NCBI GenBank assembly: GCA_022702545.1
Contig: JAHRBC010000001.1
Coordinates: 3,658,001-3,722,000 of the forward strand
Direction of reading: 5' to 3'
DNA from: Phycomyces nitens
Taxonomy: Eukaryota; Mucoromycota; Mucoromycetes; Mucorales; Phycomycetaceae
Length of the DNA stretch: 64,000 nt
A model generated the notes under the pieces. That model searched no databases. It saw only the letters and a list, made by a program, of their open reading frames with translations, and was not told the origin of the DNA. Both the position numbers and the translations under genes were made by a program. Positions 12,709 to 25,976 of the stretch are shown here, piece by piece (position 1 is the first letter of the stretch; each line of letters opens with the position of its first letter).

Positions 12709-13091
12709 TGGTTGAGAAAGCGAAAAAGAAAGTCTTCTTGCCTGGTCTTTTAAATTTTGTTAATAGTATACGTGAGTCATTTTGTGACTTGTTACTCCAT
12801 GTCTGAATTATTTGTATAAAAAAAAAGGGTATCCATGGTGATTTCCGTCAATGAGCTCTATTGAGGCCTTTATTAAACATATTAGCTTTCAAATCAAGGC
12901 CAATGTACAATATAAAAAAAAGGTTAATATATACCGCTTGCAATAATTGCCTCGTCAAAATAAGGAAGAAGAAGAAGAAGGAAAAAAAATGGCTCAAAAG
13001 AATGGCAAATGATTATTATAAACAACTGCAAAAGTATGAAAAAAAAAGAAAAAGAAAAAAAAAGTATCGCTGAATATATCTGAAATGGCTT

Positions 13092-15312
13092 TTAGGCCAA
13101 CGGGTCATCGTTCTGATCCTGAACACCATACACAATTGGTGTATTGACCTCTTCTTCCTTGCGTTTAAAGAGAGCAGACCAATACTTGGTATTGTGTGTA
13201 TCGGGAAACAAGACTCCTCCACCATCCACCAAGTCATGGTCCTTCATGGGATCAAACAGATCGTTCAAGAACCGGTCCTTTTCTGTGTTAAAGTAGTCCC
13301 AAATGCACTGTGTCTTTTGTTGAACTAGATGGGATGAGCGCTCTGCTTCACAATTAAACAAGAAGTTGCCAAATTGACACGAATAGAGGTGGTAATGTAA
13401 CTCTATCAACATGGCCTCATTGAATTCAAACCGGGTGGGGAACTGCTGCATAAGTTGGTAGAGACAGTCGAGGAACTGGTGGAAGACTGGACTGGTCTCT
13501 CGCTGGTAGTAATTGGACTTGTAAAACTTGTTCTGCATGTCCTTGATTGTATTTGTGGCCGCATTTCCTCCAGTGTGAGCCAGATTCACAAAGCATTTCT
13601 CGTTTGAAAGATGGCCTGAACGATCAGCAAATTTGTGTCCAAACGATACCCATTCCTTCTCCACCAGCACCTGGAATCCCTCAAAGGTACGGTAGAATGG
13701 ATCGAGACAGATCTCACTAATGGCCACCAACTGGGCTGTTCGATCCCACCCATCCGAACAATGCACAAGGACATGGGAGTTGTAGACATGGACACTCTTG
13801 ACAATAGACAGGGTGCCGTCTAGGACCGTACTGATGTGCTTGAGCCAGTTTGATCTCTGGAGGCCAACTCGGTTGACCTGGCCACCATTATCAATTCCCT
13901 GCATGGCTAGAGGGGTATAAACATAAGATGGCTTTCCAAGATCAAGATACCATGCTATCCAACTCACCATCCACCATCTTTGTCAGACTGTCTCTCATGA
14001 CATGGATGTTCTCAATTGCAACATAGATCTTTTTGCAGTTGCGATAATTCTCCATATTCTCTGTTCCTGCTCCTCTTGCCACATTCCCCATTGCATTTGC
14101 CATTGGGCGTGCATCTACAATCATATTGACAGCAGTGGAGCCATAGAGGGTCTGGCCACTAGGCACCACAGGCACATTTGATGCAAAAATTGCCTCTATC
14201 AGCTTCTCATCCTGGATAGACCGAGCCTGTTTGAATCCAACCATCGGCTGGCTGCTTCGAGTGATGGTTGCCTATCATATAGCAATGGGTCCCAACTTAT
14301 ATTATCAGCCAGAATAGATGTAATCATTTTCCCATATTTCTCTTTCTCTTTCATTTCCATCTTCTTACCATATTGCTCCAATGCAGATATGATAATACCG
14401 GAATTCTGGCCTTGCTTCGATATTTGGCTGCATAGTTGAGGGTGGCATCGGTGATCTTTGTTGGGACGACCAAGAAGCGTGGATATGTCGGAGAATACTA
14501 TGGGATAGCTTGGTTAGCAACCCAAAGCAAAACGTATTAGATGCCATTACCTTGTAGTCTCTGTTGAGGGTAGAAATACGCCAGTTTCCTGTCCTTTCTC
14601 CAACCCCCATACGAGAATACTCTCTTGCTGTGTCATACACATTCCACCCCAGGGTCGATGTGTAGGCTGTAATGGGTCTGAATCTAAAGGCAAGAAGCTT
14701 CTCAGTCGAATCTACAGATTGATTGCAACAATATATATATACATATACATATATATATATATTATTAGTATTAGTATTAGTAAAAAGAAAAAATGAGCCA
14801 AAAGCCATGTTGCAATTTTCACTTTACCAACGCATGTGTATTTCTGTATATAGTCATAGACATATTGTGCCTCTCCATCCTTGAGCATCGCTAGAGTTAC
14901 GATTACAAAATCACGGCACCTGATATGAAGTGGGTATCTTCCTGTTTGGAGAGAAGGCGGCCTCCGTTCGACAGTATGGATCATTGGATAAGGAATCTGT
15001 GAGAGGACAGCCGAGACTTAATATAAAAACCTCATCAAAAAGGCACCAGAAATGAATGAATGTCCTGTCTAGTCTCCTAGTCTCCTACCCACCACCCCAC
15101 CACCCCCTCCTTCTTTCTTACCCACAGCTCCTCATTGTCGTTAAATCTGTATATAAGGCATTGCAAGTTCAAATGAACTGTTCCTGTAAAGACCTGGTTT
15201 CCTCTTTCCAACTGTACATCTTCCACCTAAAAGAGGTGTTTATGAGGAAATGGCTGGTGAACAGTGTTGTTCACAATCGAACCTTGGCAGCTAGCAATTC
15301 ATCGGTATTCAT
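13092..15312 (-). CDS. Myotubularin-family phosphoinositide 3-phosphatase (Ymr1/MTM type)
   Basis: Seven exons on the minus strand: 15283-15312, 15122-15226, 14828-14996, 14551-14711, 14369-14497, 13968-14271, 13092-13906; 570 residues. A GRAM/PH region (VEDVQLERGNQVFTGTVHLN... then IPYPMIHTVERRPP) precedes the phosphatase domain, whose CX5R loop reads HCSDGWDRTAQ with Cys and Arg intact, so it should be active on PI3P and PI(3,5)P2 in endosomal and vacuolar traffic. WNVYDTAREYSRMGV and NAATNTIKDMQNKFYKSNYYQ are typical. Exon 1 is short (30 nt) with an atypical donor GTTCGA, so the extreme N-terminus is the weakest part of the model. Confidence 0.92.
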
Positions 15313-15748
15313 CTTGTTTAATTATAAGTGTGGAGGGTACTACGTGACAGTATGGCCAATGGTACTCTAGTTTATATCCGGGGCTAGACAAAAATATTGA
15401 TGGATTCCGAAACCTGCACAAGATACTCGTCAACGAGACACCAAGAATCACAACGAGACTGTTCGTTCTGTTCCAACTTGGCACTTTTACACCGAGACTT
15501 GCAAACACGGATAGGTCACGTGTAATTAAATAGAAGTTGAAGCTATCCATTTGACCCCAATGGCTTTTTTACAGCGCACAAAGAACACCTTATAGATCCC
15601 TTTCTAAAGGACAATAGAAAGCTGGTTCTTTTCACCCAGAAAATAAACATATTAAAGAAAAAATTAAATAAATTCAATATTAGTATTTAATGGCTCATTT
15701 GGCAAGCACTTGTTAAACCATCAAACAGTATCATTGTTATTGCTTGGC

Positions 15749-17257
15749 TTATTCTAGAGAGTAAATTGCAAGGGCACCTGCTCCTGCCTTTCCAACGCCT
15801 GCCGCAGCCAAACCAGCACCTCCTACATCAAAAGATTCGATCCAGTTTAGTTTGATAAATTCATTATCCAATTGAAAGGTTTGGCTAAGCCGAGGAGGCT
15901 CTCCTTCGGATCCTAACCACTCCCAGACAGCTAGTGAGCCATTAGAAGATCCAGAGATGAGCTTTGTTTGAGAAGCAAAGGTTCTATGTACAGTTTTTTT
16001 TAGTTGTCATTTGTATACCAAGATCCACTTACAGGCCATTGACCATTGAATTATGGCCATTTTCTAATCTGGCCATGTTTGGCTCATCGTGTTTGGACCG
16101 TTTCTTTGTTTCATATGAAACAATCTGGACAGTCGAGTCTCCCAGACCAGCTGCTATCTTTTGGCCATCTTTGGACACTGCCAGAGAATAGACAAATGGA
16201 GGATTGAACATCTGAGCAGCAGTAGGCTCCTTGGGGTCTATATAGTCAGGCTGTCAATGATCTGTCGAGAATGAAATGTGCTTGCCAGTTATACGAACTC
16301 ATATCAAACGATTCTGTAATCATGCCACGCGAAAAGTCCCATTGAAACACCTTGCTATCCAAACCTCCGGACCACACTACTCGTTTTTTTAGTTGATCAG
16401 TTGGATCTTGGAGTTCTTACCTTGCCATGGCTTTTTAGGCCTAAACTTGACGGCCATTGCAATCTAAACATTACAGCCATTAAACAATGTCTGCAGATTC
16501 AATGAACCTACCGAATTATGCTTCTTTGAAAACGACTTGTGGATCTTGTGGGACGAGAGGTCGACTGTACCAAAGAATTAATTAAATGTTACTGCTATTT
16601 AAACACCATCTCTTTTTACTTGCCTACATTAATATGTCCATTGTCATCTGCTGTTGCCAGAAAAGTGTTTTTTTCATTGACATCAATCTGTAGTCAGGCA
16701 CAAAAGACAGGCTTTTTTAGACCCAAGCAAGCAATAGAACAGAAAGAAACAATCGTGCACTTACTGCATTGATTTCGTCTGTACTGAATTCATATTCACG
16801 AGCGGCCTCTGTCAGAATCATGCCTGTGTTTCTCAGATCAAAGGTAAAGACCTTTGTTCCCGAAGAAAGATAGATATTCGGACTACTTGGCTGTGGTGCA
16901 AAAGCAACACTGGACACCTAGAATAACGGAAACATTAAATTATGTTTATTTATTTATTTCTTTATTTTTGATTTGGAAAATTGAAAACAATTTAATATTC
17001 AAACCTACTGGATCATTTAGATTCTGGATTCCTTTTACAGCACGCGATGACCGAAGATCCCAAATTCGACAAGTATTGTCCTCTACATTTATCCCAATGA
17101 GTATGATTGCAATAACAATAAAGGCTGTTAATGACATGCCTGAACCAGAAGCCAACAAATTCTCTCCCAAGAAGGATTGTTTTGCATACTTTAGACAAAT
17201 CACAGGTGCTTTATGACCATTGAGTCTGGCAATTGGTGTCAATGGTCTTGGACTCAT
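15749..17257 (-). CDS. WDR53-like WD40-repeat protein
   Basis: About nine exons: 17140-17257, 17009-17082, 16765-16917, 16624-16687, 16512-16564, 16421-16463, 16299-16379, 16033-16237, 15749-15983; about 341 residues, the usual WDR53 size. Propeller features include ARLNGHKAPVICLKYAK, EDNTCRIWDLRSSRAVKG, LATADDNGHINVVDLSSHK and MAVKFRPKKPWQ, which follow the WDR53 order. WDR53 in animals is a DDB1-CUL4 associated substrate receptor; that role here is inferred. Introns 17083-17139 (GCATGT) and 16565-16623 (GCAAGT) need GC donors to keep the SEDNTCRIW and NVVDLSS junctions. The junction between exons 7 and 8 (about 16238-16298) is ambiguous; more than one acceptor keeps the frame. Confidence 0.82.
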
Positions 17258-17621
17258 TTGTCAAACACGCACACACACAAAAAAAATAGTTTATAAATTA
17301 AAAAAGAAATCACAAGAACCAAGCAAATTGTTCGGGAAACCAATTGAAGGAATCTGTTTTTGATTTTAAAGACTTTGTTCTTGAAAACATTAGATTCTTA
17401 ATGACATTAGATTCTTTGGTATTTCAAGCTCTCTCTCTCTCTTTTGATTTCTCAAAGTAATGTGGCCCCTTGAGAATATAATAATCTTACCATCGTACTG
17501 CTCTTGTCCAAAACCAAAACCAAAAATTAATAATTGATCATTAAACTTACAAGATTAGTCTCCTTTGATTTAAATACTAAATAGTAAAATATTTAGGAGT
17601 GATAAAACAAACCTTTAATTA
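17258..17621. other. Short intergenic region
   Basis: This lies upstream of the WDR53-like start and beyond the stop of the small protein gene. It is AT-rich, contains a CT run near 17431-17445 and no credible frame. Confidence 0.5.
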
Positions 17622-18106
17622 TTATTTTTTGATGGCTGGAAACCCCTCGCCCAAGTTGGCCTTGTATTGGCCTCTGTGCAGTTTATTCTCTGGACCTTTT
17701 TTCACCATATGCATATTCCATACAGTAAGAGTTGGAAATAGTCCAAACCAAGTAGCTATCATAACTACAAGATATCCAGTAGAGTATTTACCTGAATTGA
17801 TCAAACTATATACACATTAGTACCTTTATAAATTCTTGGCAGATATTTCAACTCACAGTAACTAAAAAAAAAACATGCAAAGATAAAGTATTATTGCCCA
17901 CGACATTGACTATAAGCACAACTGAAAATTTGGCGCCTTTTGGAAAGCAAGGGAGATGCAGGACATGTCCCCAACAAGTTGTATAGGAAACAATGGTAAT
18001 TATTACTCCAAATTAAAAATAAAGATGTGTATCCAAAAGACGCTTTGGAGGGTGCTCACCCAGGGATACCCCACTGATATTTATTTACCACAATGTTCAA
18101 AGGCAT
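17622..18106 (-). CDS. Small putative membrane protein of 84 residues, unknown family
   Basis: Three exons join in phase: 18060-18106 (MPLNIVVNKYQWGIP), 17824-17861 and 17622-17791. The product has an N-terminal soluble part, one likely membrane segment around LVVMIATWFGLFPTLTVW and a basic C-terminal tail ending GFPAIKK. Size and layout resemble small single-pass subunits of mitochondrial inner-membrane complexes, but I cannot place it in a family. The second intron (17792-17823) is only 32 nt under this model, shorter than every other intron here, so the middle of the gene is uncertain. Leaving it unspliced gives an in-frame stop. Confidence 0.55.
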
Positions 18107-21100
18107 TTTTTTAAATAGAAAAAGAGATACTTAATCAGACTCTAGTTTTTGGCATAACCTAAAAGGCCAAAGACTGTTTCTTCAATGCTCCAATAATTTT
18201 TGTGATTGATAGCTTCCAAGTATTTGGAAATATTGGAACACTTTATATGTCTGCTGCAGTCTGGTAGAATCTGGCAGATTTCTCCATAAGAACAGCAAAA
18301 CAAAAAGGAGAAGGTCCGGTAGGGTTGCAGGGATCAAGAGGAGAAAAGGAGCAGTAGACCCAATGTTTGCTGGGTCTATGAGAAACAATGTTGAAAGTGA
18401 CAAGTTTGGCGTTGATCAGTGCACTGGTAACCATGGGATCTCATGGGCCATTTAATACCAATTTATAGTTTGTTTTGTGCACTTTATAATTTTCTGTACA
18501 ATAGTGTACAAATACAAATAATTACATTGGAAATTGGATAAAAACAAACATGGTTGAAGTCTATGAGAACAAATGGTAAGTGTTAGGCCCCCTGGACTGA
18601 TTTTTAAGAATGATATTTACTAATAAAACATAATCTCAATGTTTGTAACTGAGACCAGTGAGTGTACACGGCCATTAAGCCTAATGATTCTAATTTTCAT
18701 AAAAATGATATTAATGATAGTTTATTAATTTTGGATCAATTGAAAAAGCGTAATGGCGCTTGTTAAACTTAAACCTCGTTACTCTGACATTAAAAATTTG
18801 CGATTGATTTTTGCGTTTGCAATCATTAAACTTTAAATATCCAACACACTCGACTGTAATGATTGTGTATAAGAACTAGAGATATTGCCCAACAAGCAAT
18901 CCAAAGACACCTCCATTCGCGTGAATAATATAAAAAATATTTCAAAGGTACTTGGACCTTTAAATAATGTGGTTTCTTTATATCAGTGGAATATTGGGAA
19001 AACTCTGAGATAACTAGGGCAGAATGTTGGTTTTTTCTTCTTTTTCTTGCCACCCATATACTTGTAGCTTTTATTATTCCTACACATTCTTCACTTTGTA
19101 TCCAAAGTAATAATTGATATATACATATATTCGTTTATAAGAATAACAACAAGAATAAAATGTTGGTTGGGAATTTGCGTTAAAGACAATGGAAGATCTT
19201 GTCTGTAGTTTGAGAGTGGCGGAAAGGGATTATCAAGGACTTGTTAAATCCTCTCGAGAGATTGCCCGAGGCTCAAAATATAGCGCTAGAGTGTACTAGG
19301 ATTGCTGAATAGGTATCTCTCAAATCTCTGATATAGCTACAAGATTTAAAGAAAAATCGAATAAACAATTTTCATGGCACGAGTTTTGGACAGCTTGTTT
19401 AGCGATAAGGACGTAAAACAGCTGTTTATGATATTTAACATTTCCTAATAAACATGCCAGCCTAAAGATCTTTGTAATGTCTATATATCTGGCATGCGCA
19501 CACTTTATTATTACATTACTAAGAGATAATCACAAAAGAACTTTATACAAACCAACATAATATTATTTCCATCAAATAGTACCCCCAGTATCCATTTTTT
19601 TCAACTTGATAAAGTCCAATCTTGATAGCAGAGCATTTAATTAGGTGTATTATAACAACCAATAGGTAAACCGCCTAGAAGAAGGCATTTGTATAAATAA
19701 GCTAAAAGACTGTTTTATGAAAAAGAAATATTTTTACGTAAATTGGGCAGGATATACATGAAAATTCTATTCTCCGTTTTACCGTAATCTGACATTTAAA
19801 AAAATAGACAAATACTCAATTATTTAAAGTCCGCAATCATTTATACGAAAAATGTATAATGAGGCAATGTTGAATATTATTGTTTAATAAACACAGGATA
19901 AGTATTAGCTATATAAAGAATTCAATAATCGATAAACAGGCGATGTTGGGTACAGAGGCAGGTTCCAGCTGAAAAAACCATTATTTATTAGTAATATATT
20001 TGCCTTGATATTTAGCTTTTGTGTTTATTAGATCAAATTGATATGGTTTTGTTAAGAAACTTGATTTTAGTAAAAAAAAAAAGAGTGTATGGGTCTTGTT
20101 CCAATCATGCCACATTTAATAATATATGCCACCTATAAGATTTTCGAGTGTTTCTTGTGGAATATCAAGCACATTTACTCAATTATTTTCTGTAGTACTG
20201 CACCATTCAGAATCTTGTTTTTTTTTATCATTATTAAAACAAGGTGGTTAGTCGGCTTTAAATCCGGACCTTGCACAGGGTAACTTACCCAAGCTGACAT
20301 TATTCTCATGTATGCACTCCTTGTAAAGGTTGCCTAAATGTTACCTGTCATTATACTGAAATACATGGTACATTCTAGTGTTTATAGAGAATATTTCTAT
20401 TTTGGCAAAATGTAAAGACACCGAGAATACTTGGTTGATGACTAGTGTCACAACTCATTGAACTCCTGGGATGTTGTTGGAACCAAGCCTTTTGGGATTC
20501 GAAATCTGTTCTTGATCCTAACCAGGCTTACGGGGTGCCTTTGTATGGTGCAGAGTGTTGGAAGAATGAAAGGCTGAAAGGTTGAAAAGCTGAAAAGCTT
20601 GTTACTGTCCTACTGGATTCTACCCACAGACAGAAATAAAGAATTAGATCGGTTGGAATGCGATTGAGAAATACCCTGAACATAAGAAATTGTTTACAAG
20701 ATTTCTTATTGAATCTTAATCGAACAATGAAATATAAACACATATATACTCTCTGTTTTCATTTTTCTTGATCGTGTACCTTTTCGCCCCTGCATTATAT
20801 AAGAAAGCTTGGTTTTTGTGTCTATGAGTGGCTTGAACCTTGATTTATTTGTTGATCTCCATCTTCCACAATGATATTAAGAAAGTAGCCGAAATATTTA
20901 GCGGGGAAATTTATTGTTTCCTCTGGGACATTGGAATATATTACCGAGGTTTGATTCTAATCAACCGACACTGTTAAATTTTGATTCTATTTGGATCCTT
21001 AAAAATCTCAAGAGGCTTCTTCTATTGTACCATATAGAGATGGAAGGAGGATAAATGGGAGGGGAGGGGTAATAAAGTCATCGTATTTTATCAGCGGGAT

Positions 21101-21343
21101 TAATACCGGGGGGGCATGCCATTAGAGTAAATTTGAAAAAAAAGAGGAAAAAAGGAGGGTGATGTATAGTGTAAAGAAGATGAACCCTCAAAAGTTTAGA
21201 TGCTCTGAGAGTGAATAAAAGTACTGTTCGCCACAAGATGGGAAAAGCAAAAGCTGTATAAATGTTTGGGTGCCTTGTTGGGGGGATTTTTCATTTTTTT
21301 GTCTGTGTATGTGGGTTGTATGGGATTTGTTGTTTCTCCTGGT
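18107..21343. other. 3.2-kb gene-poor AT-rich region
   Basis: No credible gene is visible. Short frames at 18182-18434, 18826-19053 and 20089-20283 are low complexity. Around 20530-20700 the plus strand reads PLYGAECW followed by broken coding-like sequence, possibly a decayed retroelement. A purine-rich, G-rich stretch lies at about 21045-21180. Confidence 0.5.
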
Positions 21344-22932
21344 CTAATTGCACAAACCGCACGTCAGTTTGGACAAGAGGCCTTGTTTACGACGAGGCTC
21401 CAGATTGTCCTGGTTGACGGGCTGGGCTATTGCTGGTGCTTCTTGGGCAGATGCCATGGGGGTGCCTTGGGTGCCGTTCAATTGGCGCTTGTTGTTCTCA
21501 ATTACCTTTTTGGCGGGTGTGGGAAGACCCTGGCGACTGGCTTGGCGTTTAGATAAGGTCTAAATAAGAAACACGATAAAAACAGATTCTTTTTTTATCA
21601 GATCCACAGATATAAACAAATACATAATGTGTATAATTACCTCCCAGCCCTTGCCATTGTTGAGTGTCATCCAATCGTACACACCGTCTTCGACCTCGCC
21701 GGCATTCTTGATGACCTTTGAGAACAATTCACGCAAGAACTCATAGTCAGGAGTCTCGTCGAAACCAAGCTTGCGAACGTACTGGAGATAGATTCCAAAC
21801 TCCTCTAGAGAACAATCATTTTGTGAGTAATTTATCTCTAGTGAATTTATTGTCTGTCCTACCTGGATATCCTTCACAGAGATCTTTGATCACCGTGCTC
21901 TGTTTCTTTTCGCCAATCTTTTCGTATTTCTGCTTGTTGGTAGCAGCTCTTAAGCCCTGCCAGGGTAATGAACCACGCAAGAAGTACATAAACACATGGC
22001 CGAGTGCCTCGAGATCATCACGACGTGATTGCTCTACGGGATTGGTTCAGTTCAAAAAAACTTCAGATAATAAAACTTCCGAAGAAGCATTCATTACCTC
22101 TTCCCAAATGGGTGTTGATGCTCATGTAACGCGCAGTTCCAGACAGACTCTTGCGCTCACGATAGGGAATATGTTGTTTGGTTCTAGGATCTCTGTAGAG
22201 CTTGGCCATGCCAAAGTCAACAATAAAAACTTCATTGGCCGAATCAGTGCCAGGTTTTCCGATCAAAAAATTGTCAGGCTTGATATCGCGATAAATTAGG
22301 TTCTTTTCGTGAATGGATTCGACACGGTTCAACTGTATTTGCGATTAAATGAATAAATGGTCCAATTCGTTTCCTAGATCAATTAAAAAAAAACAACAAC
22401 AACAACAAATAACTTGCCATCTGCTGGGCGAGCATGGCAACAGTCTTTGGGGTGAATTTGCGGCCACAGACATCAAACATATCTTCCAGACTGGGGCCAA
22501 GCAAATCAATGACAAGAATGTTATGAAGGCCTTCCTGGCCAAAGTAATAGGCAGTTGGTATGCCAGCTAAGATTGGAGTTTGCGATTAGGTTGTGTCTGT
22601 GCTAATTTCAGATAGATAGGCTTGTTGCTTACGAGTGCCGGCCATGATCTTGTAGGTGCGATACTCATCGCGTAGCTGAGGGGCATCGCTCTTTCTAGGT
22701 TCAAATTTGATGGCCACCTGCTGGTTGTTTAAAAGGTTTGTGCCTATGTTGCAAAGTAGGATAGGATGAGCAAGATGATTTTTATTGGATGATGGCGTCA
22801 TTATTTACCTTCATAAATAATTCCAAAGCTGCCTTCACCAATCTTTCGGCCGACTCGGTAATGAACGCCGACGACATTGTGGGAGGAAGATGGATTCGAT
22901 GCTGGTGCTGATGGTTGAGTATTTCCGGCCAT
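21344..22932 (-). CDS. Casein kinase I, membrane-type (Yck-like)
   Basis: Seven exons: 22809-22932, 22633-22743, 22418-22566, 22098-22332, 21863-22033, 21641-21804, 21344-21559; 389 residues. Kinase motifs are intact: [12 protein letters not shown] (glycine loop), VAIKFE (lysine), YRDIKPDNF (catalytic loop), VDFGMAK (DFG) and [16 protein letters not shown], the CK1 form of the activation segment. The C-terminus ends SKLTCGLCN; Yck kinases are anchored by palmitoylated C-terminal cysteines, so these two cysteines may serve the same purpose (inference). Intron 22333-22417 has a GC donor (ATG before GCAAGT), needed for [15 protein letters not shown]. Serine/threonine kinase acting at the plasma membrane in growth and nutrient signalling. 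Confidence 0.94.
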
Positions 22933-23554
22933 TGGAGATGGATGGAGACTATAAGATTCCAGACGGAGATGGATGAGCAAGTTGTTATATTATTATTATA
23001 ATAATAATTATGAAATATATAAAATAAAATATAAAAAAAAGAAAAAAAAAAAGAAAAAAAAAACTGGGAGCAAATAAAATGCTAGGGTTGGGCTATTGGA
23101 GTGTGAAAATGAACCAAGGTTGCAGATGGTTTTGCTTGTTATTTTTTGTATATATAATTATATAATTTATATAAATAGATATGTATTACACTTGATCATA
23201 CAAAAAGGGGGGGCTCTCTTGTTCTTCAAAGGAGAGTGTGGTTAAATTGGTCTTGTACGCACCTTTCTGGACTCTTTTTTGTTTGTTATGAAGGAAGGGA
23301 ATGGGATAGGAAGAATAAAGGTAAAGGATTGTAAAGAGGGAAAGAAAAGCAAATTGATGTTCAGATATATAAATTCAACGGCCAGCAGAAGCCATGGAAT
23401 CGAAAAGAGAGAATAATTCACGGGTGTACCCTGGATCCCGACCCTTTAACCTCCCCTTTCCCGCTCCCTCCTTTCTTTCTCTTTCTCTCTCTCTGTTTCC
23501 GTATCATGTCTTTCTTTCTCTCTTTCTTTTTTATGTCGTCCAAATACACTTTAT

Positions 23555-23598
<44 letters not shown>

Positions 23599-25976
23599 TT
23601 GTTAAATTAGATCATTGCACACTTGTGCTCAGGTCTAGAGCCACAATTGTCTCTCTTTATATGCATAAAAACACATTCTACTTGAAATAAATATACTATC
23701 AAACACCAAGTTGCAAACTAACGCATGGTCTCACCAAGAAGTCCCTCTTTTGTTATCTGTGACCATGCAAATCCTTACCATTTACGGAGTTGATCTCTTC
23801 ACTGCTCAGTGTCATATCGTGCACAATTCCCAGTACAGAAGCCCTTACACATGTATTTTGACCATTTATTCAACGCTTTGTATATCTGAACCAATATTGC
23901 ACCAATAATACGATGTATACCATAATTTAGCACTCTAGCAGTAAAGACATGTCACGTGCTTCATAGCCAATGTCATAAGAAATCATGACGTACCAAGTAG
24001 ATAGATAGATAGAGAGAGAGATCCAGTATGTTTTATAAAGACTGAATGTTGGGTTTAGCAGAAAAACTCTAAATAACAATCAGTCTTATGTCTACCTTTT
24101 GCTTTTTGACAAATTGGTTTTCCAAGATGGCCGTGTATTCTCAACAACTCAATTCCTCATACTATCATTATTGATCATTGATATTCCTGATCCCGCTCTG
24201 TTTCTTTTTCAAATCCCCACAGACGATATTCAATTGGATTTAGGCCTCGGATTTAAGCTGTCAAAGACCCAAAAGCCCTCTCATGGCCGGCTTTCTACTA
24301 TTCTAAATAATAATAATAATAATAATAATATTAGTAAATATATATATATCACTCGACGCAAATGGCAATAACCCACGGTGGCATGGCCGCATAGGCCACA
24401 AGAGCTATATGCACATTGGAATCATGATATCCTCCCATTGGACATACCCTTGTATGTATTGAATTTCAAGACACATGTCCAATTGCTGTTGGAAGATTTA
24501 TATATATAAAACGGTTCTCAGGTCACCGAAAGAGCGATATTAGGCTTCACACCATACCAGGATCCTAATCCACGTTCTTTATTTCTGGCCCATGCCCCAG
24601 AATATATGTTTCCTAGCTATTCGAAATGAAAATTTGGTAATGTTACATTTATGTCCTTTTTTTAATGATAAATTTCGTGTTAAATCACAAATGTCAAATA
24701 CTTCTTGCCGTGCTTTGTTAAAATAAAAATTGATAAAAATGATAATACATAGAATGTTTGGATGAGCTTCAAGAGTCTAGAATATATCTTTTTATTAATC
24801 ATAAAAGGAAAATAGTAAAGAAATAATACATTCGTATAGACATGAAAACATAATGAATCACCAGATTGTCTGTCATGATTTATAAAACTGTAGTATTGAG
24901 TTTTATTGAGCTAGTGGTTTATTTATTTTTAAGAAATATTGTAGAATATGTAATAAGTGCAATTTAAATGAGATTAAAGACAATCTATTACAAAAGAGAT
25001 CTATCAAGTCTATTCATATTTAGAGAGATATCAGTGGATCAACGTTGGAATTTATATTCTCATCAAATCAATTGCAATATTCCATAGTGAATCTATATAA
25101 TTATTAGCAATGATAAAAATTTAAATGGAAATAATATTATGGTAGTGGCTAATTGACCCATCGATGTCCTATAGATCCAAACAAACCATGATGGACAAGT
25201 GTTTAACATAAGAATATGAAGAAAAAAAACAGGTAGTAATTGTAAACATAATCAATAAACATATGTAATGAGGTGTGCATGCTTAACATACCAGTGCTCA
25301 TGTAAAAAAAAAAAAAACATTTAATGTTAAGACATGGAGATCAAGAGTTGCTTTTCAACAATTGCTTCAGAGACAAATCGTTTGCCCGAGTTTCTTTCTC
25401 GAAACTTTTGTTATTTGGCATTATGAGTCTGTACTTTGGATATATTTATTCTTGGGCCTTTATTACTCGACTGTTTTTTATATAGATGAATTCCAACATA
25501 GACAGCATATTAGCCTCGAAATAAATTTACTAGAGAATAACCTCTTTTTCATTCTTATAGCCAAAAAGTTTTTTTTTTAGAATCTGCATTGAATTGGTAG
25601 CAAGAATACAGATAATAATAATAATAAAAAGAAAAGAAACATCAAGTGCGTACCGATCATGCGCCGAGGCTCATCTTTACATGTTATGAAATTGAGCAAC
25701 CATAAAGCCACTTGGCTTTCTTTCTTTTTTTTAGATTGTAAAAAACAACAAAATACGTTGCTACATAGCCTAGTATTTTGACAATACAGATTCTAAAGAT
25801 AGTCCAACACATGAAAAAAAAACCCCACTCAAGTCCCTCAAATTAAATAATTGGATGTTATAGATGCCGAGCAGTTTAACCTGGGTCTTTATAAATGATC
25901 CCACGTACAAGTTTATATAAAAATGTATAGCTTTGATAATACATATGGTCGTATTATTTGATTGCACTAACTAAAT
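22933..25976. other. 3-kb intergenic region with microsatellites
   Basis: This begins with the probable 5' leader of the casein kinase gene (poly-A and AT tracts at 22980-23065). It contains CT-rich and GA-rich simple repeats (23460-23600), then very AT-rich DNA. Frames at 24099-24371 and 25362-25580 lack protein-like composition and were not accepted. Confidence 0.5.
23558..23595. repeat. (GA)n microsatellite
   Basis: About 19 uninterrupted GA units, with a pyrimidine CT-rich tract some 80 bp upstream (about 23462-23530). The two tracts are complementary in composition and could form a hairpin or unusual purine/pyrimidine structure upstream of the kinase gene. Confidence 0.9.

Noticed and set aside
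15056..15550. Frames around the myotubularin 5' end on both strands
   Set aside because: The plus-strand frame is antisense to exons 1-2, and the minus-strand frame 15299-15550 is out of phase with them.
23394..23690. 98-codon frame across the CT/GA repeats
   Set aside because: Made of microsatellite translation (Ser-Leu and Arg-Glu runs), not a protein.
24099..24371. 90-codon plus-strand frame
   Set aside because: Ends in a poly-Asn run from a simple AAT repeat, has no upstream promoter-like element and no similarity I recognise.
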